Assembly: GCA_027625915.1 (NCBI GenBank)
Contig: JANTQA010000012.1
Coordinates: 3,255,001-3,319,000, forward strand
Origin: Anaeramoeba flamelloides
Taxonomy: Eukaryota; Metamonada; Anaeramoebidae
DNA: 64,000 nucleotides
Direction of reading: 5' to 3'
Shown here: in pieces, positions 46,137 through 64,000 of the stretch
Layout: each line of letters opens with the position of its first letter
Numbering within the stretch: position 1 is the stretch's first letter
The notes under the pieces: model-generated
What the model was told of the DNA's origin: nothing
The model's input: the letters and a program-made list of their open reading frames with translations, nothing else
Databases searched by the model: none
Made by a program: the position numbers and the translations under genes

Positions 46137-46750
46137 ATGCAAAAATCTTCAAAACCTTTCTCACACAACCTCAACCGAATTTATATTGACACAACAAATT
46201 GGGTTTTGAGAGAAAGGATCCAAACAAAAAAAATTTTATCAAAAAAGCACCAAAAAAATGTGAAGTGCATTTGGCATGGATCATATTGTTCCACAACCAA
46301 TTCTGGGGGATACTCTCCTCTTAGTCATGGTGGGGAGATTTATTCAAGGAAAAACAACAAGAACCAAACAAAAAACAAGAGAAACCCTCAACCCCTTTGT
46401 CGTGAATTAACCTTGTTTACCAATTACTAGAACAATTCAAGGAACCCAACATTCAAAAATCCTATACAATGTAATCTTCGAAAGTTAGAGTTGTTTATTG
46501 AGAAGTGTTTTTTGAAGATCTTCAATTTTTTGAGTTAAAAAATCGTGGTGATTTTTCTTTTTCATTTTCACGTTCCTTAACAAGGTGTTCGAGTTCACGT
46601 ATCTCAAAATTTCTTTTTGATTTTTCATTAAAAAAATGACTTAAAATGATTTTTTGAACCAAATTGGAGAATATTTTAAAGATCATGCTTTCATAATGTA
46701 AAAGAAATTGGAGTTTATTGGTTTGAGACAAATTGTTGAATTGCAAACGT
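46137..46750. pseudogene. Decayed coding patch, unassigned
   Basis: GC content rises here, upstream of WDR11. On the plus strand, frames around 46270-46440 give residues resembling the middle of a C2 domain (LLLVMVGRFIQGK, then TRTKQKTRETLNPF), but the frame breaks. On the minus strand, 46750-46480 gives charged coiled-coil-like residues across two frames. Neither has a proper start. This may be a broken host gene or two; identity is a guess. Confidence 0.3.
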
Positions 46751-47075
46751 AGTTGTTAACAAGTTTTTTCTTTTTCTTTTTTCAATAAAAAGAAAAGTCT
46801 CTTTCACATTCTCATTTTTGCCAAGCAGTTCACTGCTGAAATCTGGAGAAAAATAACTTATCGTTCGACCCTTTAAAAAATCCAAAAGTAAAAAACTTTA
46901 GAATTACAAGCCTGAAATCAAATCAAAAGTGAAACCAAGACTTACCCTTCCGATTCGATTTTAACATTTTAAATTATTTCAACATTCGCTTTGGGTACTG
47001 AACCAAAAAAAATGAAAAATATTATTCATTTTTTCTTTCATCAGATTTGTTTTTATTCGGATCCAATTTCGAAAA

Positions 47076-47339
47076 ATGTCAATACCAATCCGTACGATTC
47101 CACACTCACCAACAAAAAACAATATTGGAGCTGTTGATTGTGGTCTTCAAGGGTTGATAGCTTCTGCTGCAGGTTCAAGTATAATTATTTCAAAATCCGA
47201 CTTTACACTTATTTGTGTTTTACAAATTCATGTTTCAGATATCGTTTTACTCAAATGGTAAAGTTTTTACCTTCTTTTTTTACTTTTTAACTCTCTTTCA
47301 TTTTTAAAGTTCGTTTTGTTGGATGTTTTACACTGCTGT

Positions 47340-47374
<35 letters not shown>

Positions 47375-49565
47375 CAAAATTGTTCAATAGGTGCCCAGTT
47401 CCTTTTAAGTCAAATCGCATTTTTAAATACAATTTACTTTTGCTGTCTGGTGATTTGTTAGGAAATTGTGTTATTTCTGTACCTCGTCGTGGGAAAGTAA
47501 ATTACAATCTTTGATTTCATTTTTCTTTTTATTATTTTTTTATTTCTTTCTTTTTTACTTTTTTCTTCGAAATTTCAAAACCATGGTTCAAAAACTAATT
47601 TATACAAAATTTTGATTTGTTGAGGTTAATTTATAAAAAAAGAAAACAAAACAATTTTTCCGTCTCTTTTGTCAAACCAATGATTGGATCCAATGTAATC
47701 CAATTGAAAAAGCTTTTGATATCAAAATGTAGGCTTAATAAATGATAAGAAAAGATTACTGTTTTGTCTGAGGATCAATAATCTCCCTATCCACATTTTT
47801 TGGGTTTTTTACCATTTTTACAAAAATTACAAAAAGCCACCAAAGTGTAACAATGGGGAATTTTAATTCAAAGTTGGGATTGTTCTTATAGTCGTTTTAA
47901 AAAAGTGAGGAATTTTTACAACTATTTTATGAAGTTTTATATTTTAAAACAATGAAGACTTTTTCATAATTAAAATTTTTGAAAGTTTTCTATTTTAATA
48001 AAGTGAGTTCTTGAACCTTTGAATATGAAATAGGTGTAGAGGTTAGAGCTTGAAGGAAAGCACTTTTTTTAAAAAAAGTTTCCACTTTATGAAAGTAAAA
48101 CTTTCAGAGAGTAATATTTTTTAAAAATAAAATGAAATCTTGTCAAGATCTTCACAAAAAATTTTTTGGTAATTTGTGTTTTGGTTTATGAAAAGGTGAA
48201 TACCCTCATCTAAAGAATTTAATAATTTGATTCTATTTTTTTACCAATCCAAAATTCACATGTTTCCAATATAAAACTCAAAAAAGTATCCTATTATTTT
48301 TCTTAACAATTAATCGTTCGTAAAAAAAAGTAAAACAGGGAAAAAAAGTGAAAAACGGTTTTTAATTGTAAACATTAATAGAACCTGAAAACGAAAAGTA
48401 AAATCAATTAAAAGAAGAAACCAATTAACTTTCAAAAAATAAGCCATTATATTATTTTCAATCAAATCAACCAACATAATTTAAATCTACTTTCATATCG
48501 AAATTGTTAAGATATATACTAATAAATTCGAATAAATTTCAAAATAGTTTTAGTTCAATTTCCATTTTTATAAATCTTCGAACTGTTTCATCAAACAGTT
48601 ACTGAAAAAGAATATTTTAAAGAACAACTAATTTTACAGAGTTTCTTAACACTTGACTTCATAAAATTCTTTATTTCAAAGTTGAGAATAAAAATTTCAA
48701 AATGGAAAATCAACAAAAAATTTCCAAACATAAATTGCAATTTATCAGTATTTTGGAGATCTCAAAAAATAGTCAAATTTTTTCAACAAATTTTGAATAA
48801 TTGATCAACCAAAGAAAAACCCATACCAAAAGATAGTATTTAAAAAACTGTTATTGTGCTGAATCCTCCATTTTGTCTTTATTTATTTATTTTTTCTTTT
48901 ATTAATTGATCTTACTTTGAATTTTCAGGTTCTATTAATGTTTACAATTAAAAACCGTTTTTCACTTTTTTTCCCTGTTTTACTTTTTTTTCCAGAACGG
49001 TAAGAATATTCTTGAAAATGGTCAAACGTATTTTTAGTTTTATGTTTAAAAGTAATGATTTAGAAAAAGAAAAATTTTTATTTTGTTATTATTTTTCATG
49101 ATTAATATTTCAGCTCTAATCTAAACAACAAAATTAATTGAGAGGTACAGGTGATTAAATAAATGAAAATTTGATAAAAGTTTCTATAAAAGTTTCTCAA
49201 TTAAATCAGATCTAATAAACAATAAAATTTTTATTCTTTAAAGCTTGTAAAAAAGTTGTTTTCTGGGTTTTCAAAAAATCAAATAAAATTTTCAATTTTG
49301 TGAATTTTTTAAACAAATTGTTTGGTCTTATTCACAAGATTTTTTATAATAATGTAAATCATTTCTTTTATATATAAAAAAAAAAACAAAAAATCGTCTA
49401 TTTTTTTTATTGAACTTTTCTTTATTATTATGAATATAATTTTTCAATTTTTTTTTATTTATTTTATTACGGTTTCAATTTTAATAAAATCTTAAATTTA
49501 ATAAATATTCAATCAACGATTTTCAGTGATAATTGAAATTCTTTCATAATGATCCCTTTCCCTGA

Positions 49566-49616
<51 letters not shown>

Positions 49617-50474
49617 ACGAAATTTATAAAAAAAAACTAACACAAAACAAAAAGTAATCAAGATTTTTAAAAAATACCAATTCAGTTAACTGTTCAATAT
49701 AAATATAATAAAATTACAATTAAATTAAAAAAATCATAGCCTATAGCGATTCTTGATGGACCAAAGAAGCCAATTTGCGATGTAATTTGGAGCGAATCCA
49801 ATCCCACGAATATATTAATTCTTCACCAGGGGGGTATTTTAACTTTATGGTCGATAAATGGCTTAGGTGAAAAAAAACCAAAAAAGCTTTGGAGTATTAA
49901 TTTAAATATACCATTTTATTCCTTTTCGTTTGACACCTTTTCAAACAAGAAAATAATTTTAATTGATCAAGTGGGATGGGTTTATGAAGTTGAAAATTTT
50001 CAAATATCAAGCCAACCGATTAGCAAGCCAAAAAAGTTATACAAAATTAACCCAATTCAATATAATTATAGCAGTAATACTAATGATAATTATAGCAATA
50101 AAAAAAAAATTGAAAAAAAAAAAAAAAAAAGCAATAATGATAACCTAAAATCAATTTTTTTAAACAAAAAACGAGAAAAGTTTTCAAATTTTAAAGAAAA
50201 AAAAATATTATTAAGATTAAAAAGCTTTATTTGCAAAGTTAATTACCATCCATACTTCGAAAATTTGGCAATTTTTCTCATTAAAAGAGCGATTTTAGTT
50301 TTTGATCAGACAATTCAATCGATGACATGTTATACTGTATTAGAAGAAAACAAATCAAATTTTACAACACTTACTTTCAGTAAAATTAATCCAAATTTGA
50401 TTTTTTGTTTTCATGAAGATGGATCTCCTTCAGTTTGGAAGCTATATTCTTCAGTAAAAGACAACAACAACAGC

Positions 50475-50542
<68 letters not shown>

Positions 50543-53510
50543 CGGTGGCGGAGACAACGTCAATAATGAAGATAATAATGAAAATGAACATAATGCTAAT
50601 CATGAATTAAAATGGAAAATAAAATTAATTGATATTTCTTCACAAATAAAATATTCAAAATATCGAAGAATGTATAAATTATTTGGTATTGGGATCATTA
50701 CTTTCCCAGATAATGAATACAAATTTTGTACTATTAATAATGATAACAAATTTATAATGTGGAAAATTAAAGAAAAAAATAATCACACTTTAATAATTCA
50801 AAACAAAACAATCCAATCGAATTTACGTTCCACCTCAGATAATGGACTATTGAATATTACCCAAATCCAAGAGCATATTTCACCCTTAATAACGTGTGTA
50901 AAATTTAGTTCCTTCAATACCTTTGTTGCTTTGGGCAACGAATATGGTAAAGTCCAAATTGTTGATTTATCACGTGGGAAAATTATTCATTCATTTTATG
51001 TTTTAAACGGTTCCAAAATATCTGGGATCAATTGGATTGATAAAAAGACTTTAATTCTGTTTACTTCAAAATTAGTACATAATAACAATCTCAATATCAA
51101 AATAGGCATTAATAATAAAAAGAAAAATTATAATGATTTAAGGAAGGCTAATGATAATAATTCTAATAATTTACATGATTTGTATTTAAATGAAATTTCA
51201 ATTTTAGATATCAATAGTGGAATGGAGAAAACATTTTTTTCAAAAGAAAATCAATCCAACAAAATCCATTCTATTTTAATTTCTTCTTCAAAAAAATTTT
51301 TAGCAATAATTTTTAAAAATTCTTTTGTTGAACTCTGGAAATTATATTCTTCTGAAATGATCCAAAGAATTAATACACGCAGTAATAATTTTTTTTGTTT
51401 TTATTCAATGGAAAATAATAATAATAATAATAAGAGTAAATATGATGGCAGTCATATTAGGAATAATGCATGCATTGAATACTTTATCTCAATTAGAGGT
51501 GATAAAAAAAAAATCTTCAAATATGAAATAACTGTTGAAAATGATTCCATTTCAATTTTAAGTATAGCGCCATGGAATATACCAAATCAATTTGGAAATA
51601 TTACTGCGATTTGTCAAAAGTTAAATGAGAAAATACTATTATGCTCTTCAAAGGGGAACATTGGGATGATCAATCTTCAAAATGGTAAATTCACCCATTT
51701 ATTTTCAAAAATGAAAAAAATTGATCACATTGCTTTTGAACCAAATAATAATAATGGTAACAATAAAAATAATAAGAAGAACAAGAATATAAATAAGATT
51801 CAGAACCAGTATAATGATCATAACCATAATAATAATAATAATAATAACAATAACAAGAATAATTTCGGTAAGAATAATGGTGATGAAAATGAAATGAAAT
51901 CGATTCAAAAGGAAAATGAAAAAATTTTTGTAAAATTTTATGATAATACATTTGGAATAATGGATTTAAATAAAGGGAAAATAATCCAACAGAATAAATT
52001 GGGGCTTTATAAAATAAGTAATATTGGTTGGAATATTAAAAATTACCCTTCAATAATAACAAATTTAGGATCTATCCATTCATTTAATAATAAATTAAAT
52101 TCTACAAGTTCTCAAATTAAATATAATTCGATCGCAAACATTAAATTGCCAAGAGAATTATATTTAATGAACTACAATTTAGCGATCCCGTTAAAGATCT
52201 GTCTTCAGTTTCAGTTAAATTCGAAAGAAATTCAAATTAATGAAAATTCACAAGATCTTTTGGAGAAATCTATCTTGAGGGAAATTAATAGAATAAATAG
52301 AAAAAAGTATTTGAATAAAATAAATTCTTCTATTAAAATTGAAAAAAGGTGTAAAATTATTTCCAATTTTTTTAAAGACGAAACGGAAAAACGTTTTTGG
52401 CAATCTGTTTCAATTTTTTTAAAGAAATTTTCAAATTTGGAAAATTCCAAAAGTGATCAAAATAATATTGATGACAATACAAATATAGACGTAATGGCTA
52501 GTGGGGATGGTAAGCCAGATAGCAAAGTTCGGGGAGACAATTCTGAAAATGACATCGTATTAATCAAAAAAAGCCTCTATGATAACAAGGAATTAATTAA
52601 TTTTAATTTAAATATTTTAGGAACAAAGAAAATTTATAAAAAAAATTCAATGCAAAAAGAAGAAATTAGGTTAAATAAAATTAATTATTTAAACGAAAAT
52701 GAATTTGAAAAAATGATCGACAGATTAATTATTCTTGGAGAAAAGGAAAAGGCGATTAATTGCTTATTGAAAACTAAATTTAAAAAAAAACATCAACATT
52801 ACAATGGTGGGAATCATAATGATAATGATGAGAATCATAGATCAAATGGCACCGAGAATAAGAAAAACAACCACCACCAGTTTTATTTAAATAATCATTT
52901 TAAGGCAATAACGTTATCGATGCTAATTTCGAATAAAAAATTTCAACAAACTATTCGCCAAGTAATAAATAATTTTATAAAAATTAATTATTATTCAGAT
53001 GAAGTTGTTGAATTAATGTGCATCAATTCACAATATAAAGATGCATGTAATTATCTTATAAAATTGAAAAAATGGAAGCAAAGTTTATTATTAGCAAAGG
53101 CAAATCTAAACGAAAATGAAAAATGCAAAATTATTGAAAAATATGCTTGGCATTTATTAAAAAATAACAGTTTTTTCAAAGCTGCTTCGTTTTTTTTACA
53201 AATTGGCCAATTTCATAATGTAATACTTTCCTTATATTATGCTAATTTGCCAGAAATAGCTATTCTCGTTTTTAAGGCTTGTAATAATTATAAAATATTC
53301 AAAAAACCTTTGAAGGAAATCCATTTCCAAAATCCAAATACAAAATATAAAAATGATAAAGAAAAAAAAAATTTCAAATTATTAAATCTTCAAGAATTAA
53401 TTTATAATTGCAATCAAGATTTCATTCAATTATTATCCCAATTTAAAATGAACAGACAAATAAATTTTGTGACAGAAATTATGAAAAAATTTATTGAAAA
53501 GAATAATTAA
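47076..53510 (+). CDS. WDR11: WDR11 homologue (WD40 plus helical trafficking protein), 1352 aa
   Basis: Three exons: 47076-47257, 47391-47496 and 49740-53510, joined by GTAAAG...ATAG and GTAAAT...CATAG introns. Exon 1 encodes GAVDCGLQGLIAS and DIVLLKW, matching the WDR11 start (AVDWGWQGLIAYG ... DVVKVKW). Exon 3 opens with PIAILDGPKKPICDVIW and FSFDTF, the next WDR11 landmarks, although no ATG exists until 49971. WD40-type blades follow, interrupted by Asn runs (about 24 Asn from near residue 341). The C-terminal half has the family's helical part, including VELMCINSQYKDACNYLIKL and WKQSLLLAKANLN, close to LLCLIDKAADACRYLQ and WNRAAWLAKVRLN of human WDR11 (1224 aa). In animals WDR11 acts at the trans-Golgi with FAM91A1 in vesicle tethering and is linked to cilium signalling. 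Identification rests on these remembered family motifs. Confidence 0.9.
48314..49000 (+). mobile_element. MITE with TAA target duplication (Harbinger-like), copy B
   Basis: The long inverted ends share AAAAAAAAGTAAAACAGGG and GTGAAAAACGGTTTTTAATT. TAA flanks both sides (48311-48313 and 49001-49003). In reverse orientation it aligns with 2465-2874 but is about 280 bp longer because of the insertion at 48515-48755. Confidence 0.82.
48515..48755. repeat. Repeat inserted within MITE copy B
   Basis: This interval is absent from MITE copy A and matches 28010-28245 (TTCAATTTCCATTTTTATAA, CTGAAAAAGAATATTTTAAA). Exact borders are uncertain. Confidence 0.65.
49565..49616. repeat. AAAT microsatellite in WDR11 intron 2
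   Basis: About 12 tandem AAAT units, 125 bp before the exon 3 acceptor. Confidence 0.9.
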
Positions 53511-53531
53511 AAGATGATAATAAATAATGTC

Positions 53532-53563
<32 letters not shown>

Positions 53564-54106
53564 ATGTTTTTTTAATAATTTTATATTAACATAGTCATAT
53601 ACATAATAATCTATCAATAATGGAAATATTTTTATACATATTATTTATATCATAAAATTAAAATTGATTGGATTATTAGATCTTTTATTTTTTTTTTTTT
53701 TTCTTTTACCATTTAAAAATAAAATAATTTAGAAAATTTTTTTTTTTAAAAAAAATATAATAATATCTATAGACAAAAAAATAAAAGAAAAAAATGTTTT
53801 ATTATTCCTTATTATTTTACTGGGATTTAAGAATCCTTTTTGACTTTTTTAACAAATTGGATATCATCACTATATTTCATAATTTTTCTACACTAATCAC
53901 AATCAAAAACAGGAAAAAAATTTCATTTTTTTCTATTTATTAAAACTTGATATTAAATCACTTTTAGTTTACTTGTACTAATAAAAAAAAAAAAAAATGA
54001 TAATCTACTTTAACAATGTTATAGAAAGTGTTATAAATTTTCATAGAGTCTCGTTTAAACATTAATCACATGCTTTATCGGATAAAATTTGAAAAAAAAA
54101 AAAAAT

Positions 54107-54225
54107 GGTCTTTTTTTTATTTATTATTGAAGAAGTGTAAATTACACTCTAAATTGTATTTTACTTCCATGTTATGAAGGAAAATTTAAGAGGAAAATTA
54201 TAGATTTCACGATTGTTCATGGGAA
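54107..54225 (-). mobile_element. LINE 3' end fragment
   Basis: On the minus strand it matches the last 110 bp of the LINE at 61206-62595: AGTGTAATTTACACTT followed by an A-rich tail. Confidence 0.6.
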
Positions 54226-54956
54226 AAAACATACTCAAATTATTTTTCTGTTTAAAAAGCAAAAACAAAAAATTGAAAAGAAAAAAATAAAAAGAAAAAA
54301 AAGAAATTTTCAAAGTGTTTATAAGAAGTAATTGATAAAAAATTTCAAAAAAAAACAATAATAGATTTAATTAAGAGCATGTAAAATCACAGCCACGATA
54401 CTTTGGGTTAATTTAATTTAATTTGATCATTGATCATGATTGTTCATTTGGGTAACGTTATTTTAATTTTTGGTGATAATTTCTTTTTTTTTTTTTTTGA
54501 TCTGATTTGCCAAAAACATTTGGTTATTTTTTATCTTTGCTTTTTTGTTTTTATTTTCAAGCTAATCATAATCTCGTTATCCAAGGTCAAAATTTTGGCA
54601 AATAACCACTTGATCTTTTTTCCTTTGTAACTCTTTGTTACAATCTACAGAGGATTTAGCCTTGGAATAAATGGAAAATCCAAAAAAAAATTGTTCTTTA
54701 GAAGAAAATTCAAAATTTAAGGGAGTACAAGTTTATATATAACAAAAATCCAGTTTTTCTATTCATAAATTACTCATATTAACAAGTCAAACAATTTCTG
54801 TAAAATTTTTTTTCCATTTTTATTTATCGAAAATATTAAACAAACTCTTGTTATATCATGTTATTAAAAAATCAACAAATTTAGATATTTATTTTTGTTA
54901 TTAAAAGCTTTAGAACTTTTGAAACTTCTGTTAGAATAAAGAAATCATGCTATATA

Positions 54957-55216
54957 CACTAATAATAAAATTTTTTTATAACATGTTATAAACATGTTGT
55001 AAAGGTGTTATAAATGTTTAAAATGTTATAAATTTTTAGAATCAAAATTTTTAAAACATAAATTTTTGTTATAAAATGTGTTATAAAAATTATAACATTT
55101 TCTAATCCTGTGATAGGAATATTTTTTTAAAAAATATTGAAAAAATCATAATTAAAAAGGAAATTTTGTTATAAAAAGGTTATATAGATGTTATAAAAAA
55201 AATTTTTTTATTAGGA
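54957..55216 (+). mobile_element. GTTATAAA-rich transposon, relative of 17629-17891
   Basis: Matches throughout, including TTTATAACATGTTATAAACA, TTGTAAAGGTGTTATAAA and GGAAATTTTGTTATAAAAAG. The ends are CTAATAATAAAA and TTTTTATTAGGA. The target duplication is not clear in this copy. Confidence 0.75.
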
Positions 55217-55907
55217 TAATGTGTTAGCAATTGTGGATATGAAAAAAAAACAACAATAAAAAATTGAATAAATAATCTATTTATATTTTTTTTAAACATA
55301 AACTTTTTCTTTTTGAAATTTGAAGATAATAATTTTTGATAACTAAAGATACGAAAGAGATGAGTACTCTTAAAAATTTAAGATAGCATTATAATTGTCA
55401 TGGAAAGATTTTGAGAATTCGTTGTATTATTAGGCAAAGTTTGGAAATTTTCTGATCTTATTTTCGATTTAAACAATGATAAAATAAGAAGGATTTTATT
55501 AAGAAAAATGCCTTTAAGCAAAAATAATAATTTTCCCATTTTTTTCGCTTTTTATTCAGGAAATAAGTACATTTGTCAAATTTTTGAGTGCTACGATTTA
55601 TGTGAAACTGAATCCTTTAAATCATTTCTTAAACCAAATACCTTGATATTTTCATAAATACTAGAGTTGAAGTAATATTAGTGTAAGATATTTTCATACC
55701 AACAAAAAAATGTAAATCAAAAAAATGAAATAATCGTTCAAAAAAAAAATAAAAAATCATTTATTTCTGGATCTTCGTATATAACATTTGATAAAATTAC
55801 TTATTTCTTTATTTTGTTTTGTTTTTAATTCTTCAGTGGAAATACTTTAATTCTAAAATTTTTAGAAAGAAATGGGCTTTCTATTTCTAAAGAATTCCTA
55901 AAATGAA

Positions 55908-55985
55908 TTTAAAAATCCTATTTTCATTTATTTAATTCTTGATTGAGTTAGAAAATAGGATATTTATTTAAATTCATTTTCAGAA
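55908..55985. repeat. Short foldback
   Basis: AAAATGAATTTAAAAATCCT and its near-complement enclose about 30 bases. Confidence 0.6.
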
Positions 55986-56837
55986 ATAAGGGTTTATTGG
56001 ACCAATTCGTTTGATTTTATAATTATTTATTTTCCAATAAAATTGAGAACGAAAACTATTTTTAAATCAGATTGAAATTTTTTCTAAAATTTTCTTTTAT
56101 TTTGGGTTTTTATTTTTTTGTAACTGTTTTTTGATTCCGAGAATTCAACTCCTTTATTTTAATTTTTTAAATAGTATTTTTAATTTTGGTTTTGTTTGAT
56201 AAAAATATATGAAAAAAGAATTTTGAAAGCAAATTTTTCACAAAAGGTTTTTTAAAATAATAATAAATAGTAATGGTGGCTGAAAAATTCAAGGTTTAAA
56301 ATTGTTTGGAATCCTCTCAAATAAAAAAAGATAAAGTAAAAATAAATCTTCAAAAAATAGGCTTTTATCGATTTTTTTTTTTTCTTTTTTGATTTCAACA
56401 AATTTATTTGGAATGGTTATCTTTCATGTTTGGTCTTCTAAAAGAAAATATTTGTTTCAAATACATAACTTCTTGGATCTATTTTTTTTTTGGTTTATTG
56501 TTTGATTAATTTTGTTCTTTCGTAAAAATATATTTGTAGATCCAAAATAAAATTGATTAAAAACTAAATCTTTAATCGAAAAAAAAATCGAAAAATCGAA
56601 AAATTAAAAATTCAACTCGGTATTAATTTGATTTCTTTTCACGAACAGATTACAGAAGGGTGTTTTGGTTCCAAAGTTTTAATATCTATTGGCACTCTAG
56701 AAATCGATTTTCAGTATGTTCTTATACAATTAAAATTTTTTAAAATAGTAAAATAAACTTACTTTTTAACTTCTTGGAATTAATTTTTTGAGAGATGATT
56801 TTATATTTCAACAAACAGTTTGAAGCTTTTTTTGTAA

Positions 56838-56918
56838 GCTAATGTGGCCGAGTGGTTAAGGCGCTGGATTTAAGTCCCAGTGGAAGTATCCGCGCAGGTT
56901 CGAGTCCTGTCATTAGCA
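56838..56918 (+). tRNA. tRNA-Leu (anticodon UAA)
   Basis: The acceptor arm GCTAATG pairs with CATTAGC. The D-arm carries the A box TGGCCGAGTGG. The anticodon loop is TTTAAGT with anticodon TAA. The long variable arm GGAAGTATCC marks a class II tRNA. The T-arm carries the B box GGTTCGAGTCC, and the discriminator is A. There is no intron. The anticodon stem has one A-C mismatch at its loop end. A run of T from 56919 is the Pol III stop. Confidence 0.95.
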
Positions 56919-56926
56919 TTTTTTTT
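56919..56926 (+). terminator. Pol III T-run terminator of the tRNA-Leu gene
   Basis: A stretch of eight T begins right after the discriminator base. Confidence 0.85.
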
Positions 56927-57384
56927 ATTTGATTTACAACAAACACTTTTATTTTTCTAATGTCTTAATATTTTTCTCTTTTTATTTTTCTATTTTTTTT
57001 TATTTTTTTCTTTTTTTCTTTTTTTTTTTAAAAAGATCATAAAGAAAAAAAAAAGATCTTGAAAAAAAAACAATTAAAAAAAATTTCGACTCTGAAAGGT
57101 CTTTAAAAATTCAGATAATTATTTGCAAAAAATCTTCTTTTTAAACATTTTTTTGGTGAAAGTTCAGTAATCAAAAATTCGTAATGCTCATTTCTAAAAT
57201 TGTGAAGTATTTTTTCTAGTTTTTGGTTTCATTTTTTTTTTAATTTTTAATATATCAGGCTTTTATATATTTAGAATGATTTAAAAGTGAATTACAAATA
57301 AGATTTAATTATTTTTTGTTCTTGAATATTAAAAATTATATTTTTTTTTCTCAATTTATTATTTTGGCCAGTCACAATTTTTAA

Positions 57385-57585
57385 AATGGTGTTTAGATTA
57401 ATATTTCATAACAAATTAAAAGAAACAAATCTTAACGAATTAATTTTAAACCAAAACAATTTGGAATTATTTTCATTAATTAATAATCATGAAATCTAGG
57501 ATTTTACGCTTAAATTCTCCTTCATGAAATTTAACTAAAAGGACATTTAGAATTGAATTTACACTTCTTGAATAATAAATAAAAA
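57385..57585 (+). mobile_element. LINE 3' end fragment near the BEACH gene stop
   Basis: GATTTTACGCTTAAATTCTC and AATTTACACTTCTTGAATAA followed by an A-rich tail match the end of the 61206-62595 LINE. It lies 120 bp downstream of the BEACH stop, in opposite orientation to that gene. Confidence 0.7.
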
Positions 57586-57706
57586 AAATCCTTTTTTTTT
57601 TTTTTTTTTATGACAAACAAAACCAAGAAAAAAAAAAAAAAAAAATATAAATAATTCAATTTATTAAAAAATTAAATAATAAAAAAAATGAAAAAAATAA
57701 TCAAAA

Positions 57707-64000
<6,294 letters not shown>

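Larger units (their letters stand above)
39819..47075. other. Gene-free spacer, 7.3 kb
   Basis: Contains MITE copies (41665-41853 and 42818-43010), a reverse mariner-type element (41917-42397), a 711-bp transposon (44076-44786), a 540-bp element (44857-45395), a foldback (45805-45915) and a decayed coding patch (46137-46750). The intervals 39819-41660 and 43015-44075 show nothing else. Confidence 0.55.
47497..49739 (+). other. 2.2 kb intron of WDR11 holding a nested MITE
   Basis: Donor GTAAAT at 47497; acceptor CATAG at 49739; phase 0. It contains the MITE at 48314-49000 (itself interrupted) and an AAAT microsatellite at 49565-49616. The other WDR11 intron is only 133 bp (47258-47390) and its tract before the acceptor is a run of about 33 T. 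Confidence 0.85.
53511..57706. other. Spacer with tRNA gene, 4.2 kb
   Basis: Between the convergent WDR11 and BEACH genes. It starts with an A-run of about 30 (53533-53562). It contains LINE scraps (54107-54225 and 57385-57585), a GTTATAAA element (54957-55216), a foldback (55908-55985) and one tRNA. No other gene is visible. Confidence 0.6.

Noticed and set aside
47500-49700. Alternative start of WDR11 within intron 2
   Set aside because: No frame there links to exon 3, and the interval is accounted for by a MITE, its insertion and a microsatellite.

Overview
This window is AT-rich nuclear DNA of a eukaryote. Every gene that can be read uses the standard stop codons; the Myb gene ends in TGA. 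Introns are GT...AG, proteins carry long Asn, Asp, Lys and Lys-Glu runs, and non-coding DNA is full of short inverted-repeat transposons and LINE scraps. The combination of a Dispatched-type transporter, WDR11, a BEACH-WD40 protein and a three-repeat Myb in such an AT-rich background suggests a free-living amoeboid or flagellate protist. The Lys-Glu runs recall Anaeramoeba, and a dictyostelid-like amoeba is the main alternative. The organism name is inference only.

Layout. Positions 1-4246 (minus): 5' part of a Dispatched/Patched-like membrane protein (three exons, continuing off the left edge). 4247-9654: repeats. 9655-10188 (plus): small single-pass membrane protein. 10189-13319: repeats. 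13320-14948 (minus): disordered Lys/Ser-rich protein. 14949-18970: nested transposons. 18971-26083 (plus): R1R2R3 Myb factor in four exons, with a 4.5 kb repeat-filled intron between R2 and R3. 26084-28495: repeats. 28496-29395 (minus): SAM-dependent methyltransferase. 29396-38879: a 9.5 kb gene-free stretch of transposons. 38880-39818 (plus): unrecognised Asn/Lys-rich protein. 39819-47075: repeats and one decayed coding patch. 47076-53510 (plus): WDR11 homologue in three exons. 53511-57706: spacer with one tRNA-Leu(UAA). 57707-64000 (minus): C-terminal end of a BEACH-WD40 protein, split by a 4.36 kb intron that holds a LINE.

The host genes do not form an operon or an obvious pathway. WDR11, BEACH-WD40 and Dispatched are all membrane-trafficking or membrane-transport proteins, but their proximity looks like chance. 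The clearest pattern in the window is intron inflation. Each of the four intron-bearing genes has ordinary introns of 107-418 bp or none, plus one intron of 2.2-4.5 kb packed with mobile DNA.

The repeat fraction resolves into about a dozen families. They include Tc1/mariner-type MITEs flanked by TA, a family flanked by TTA/TAA, a family with a 3-bp ACT duplication, palindromic modules bordered by 10-bp tandem repeats, and one LINE family with a reverse transcriptase. Several elements sit inside others, so relative ages can be read directly. I saw no CRISPR array, no rRNA, and no virus-like or LTR element.
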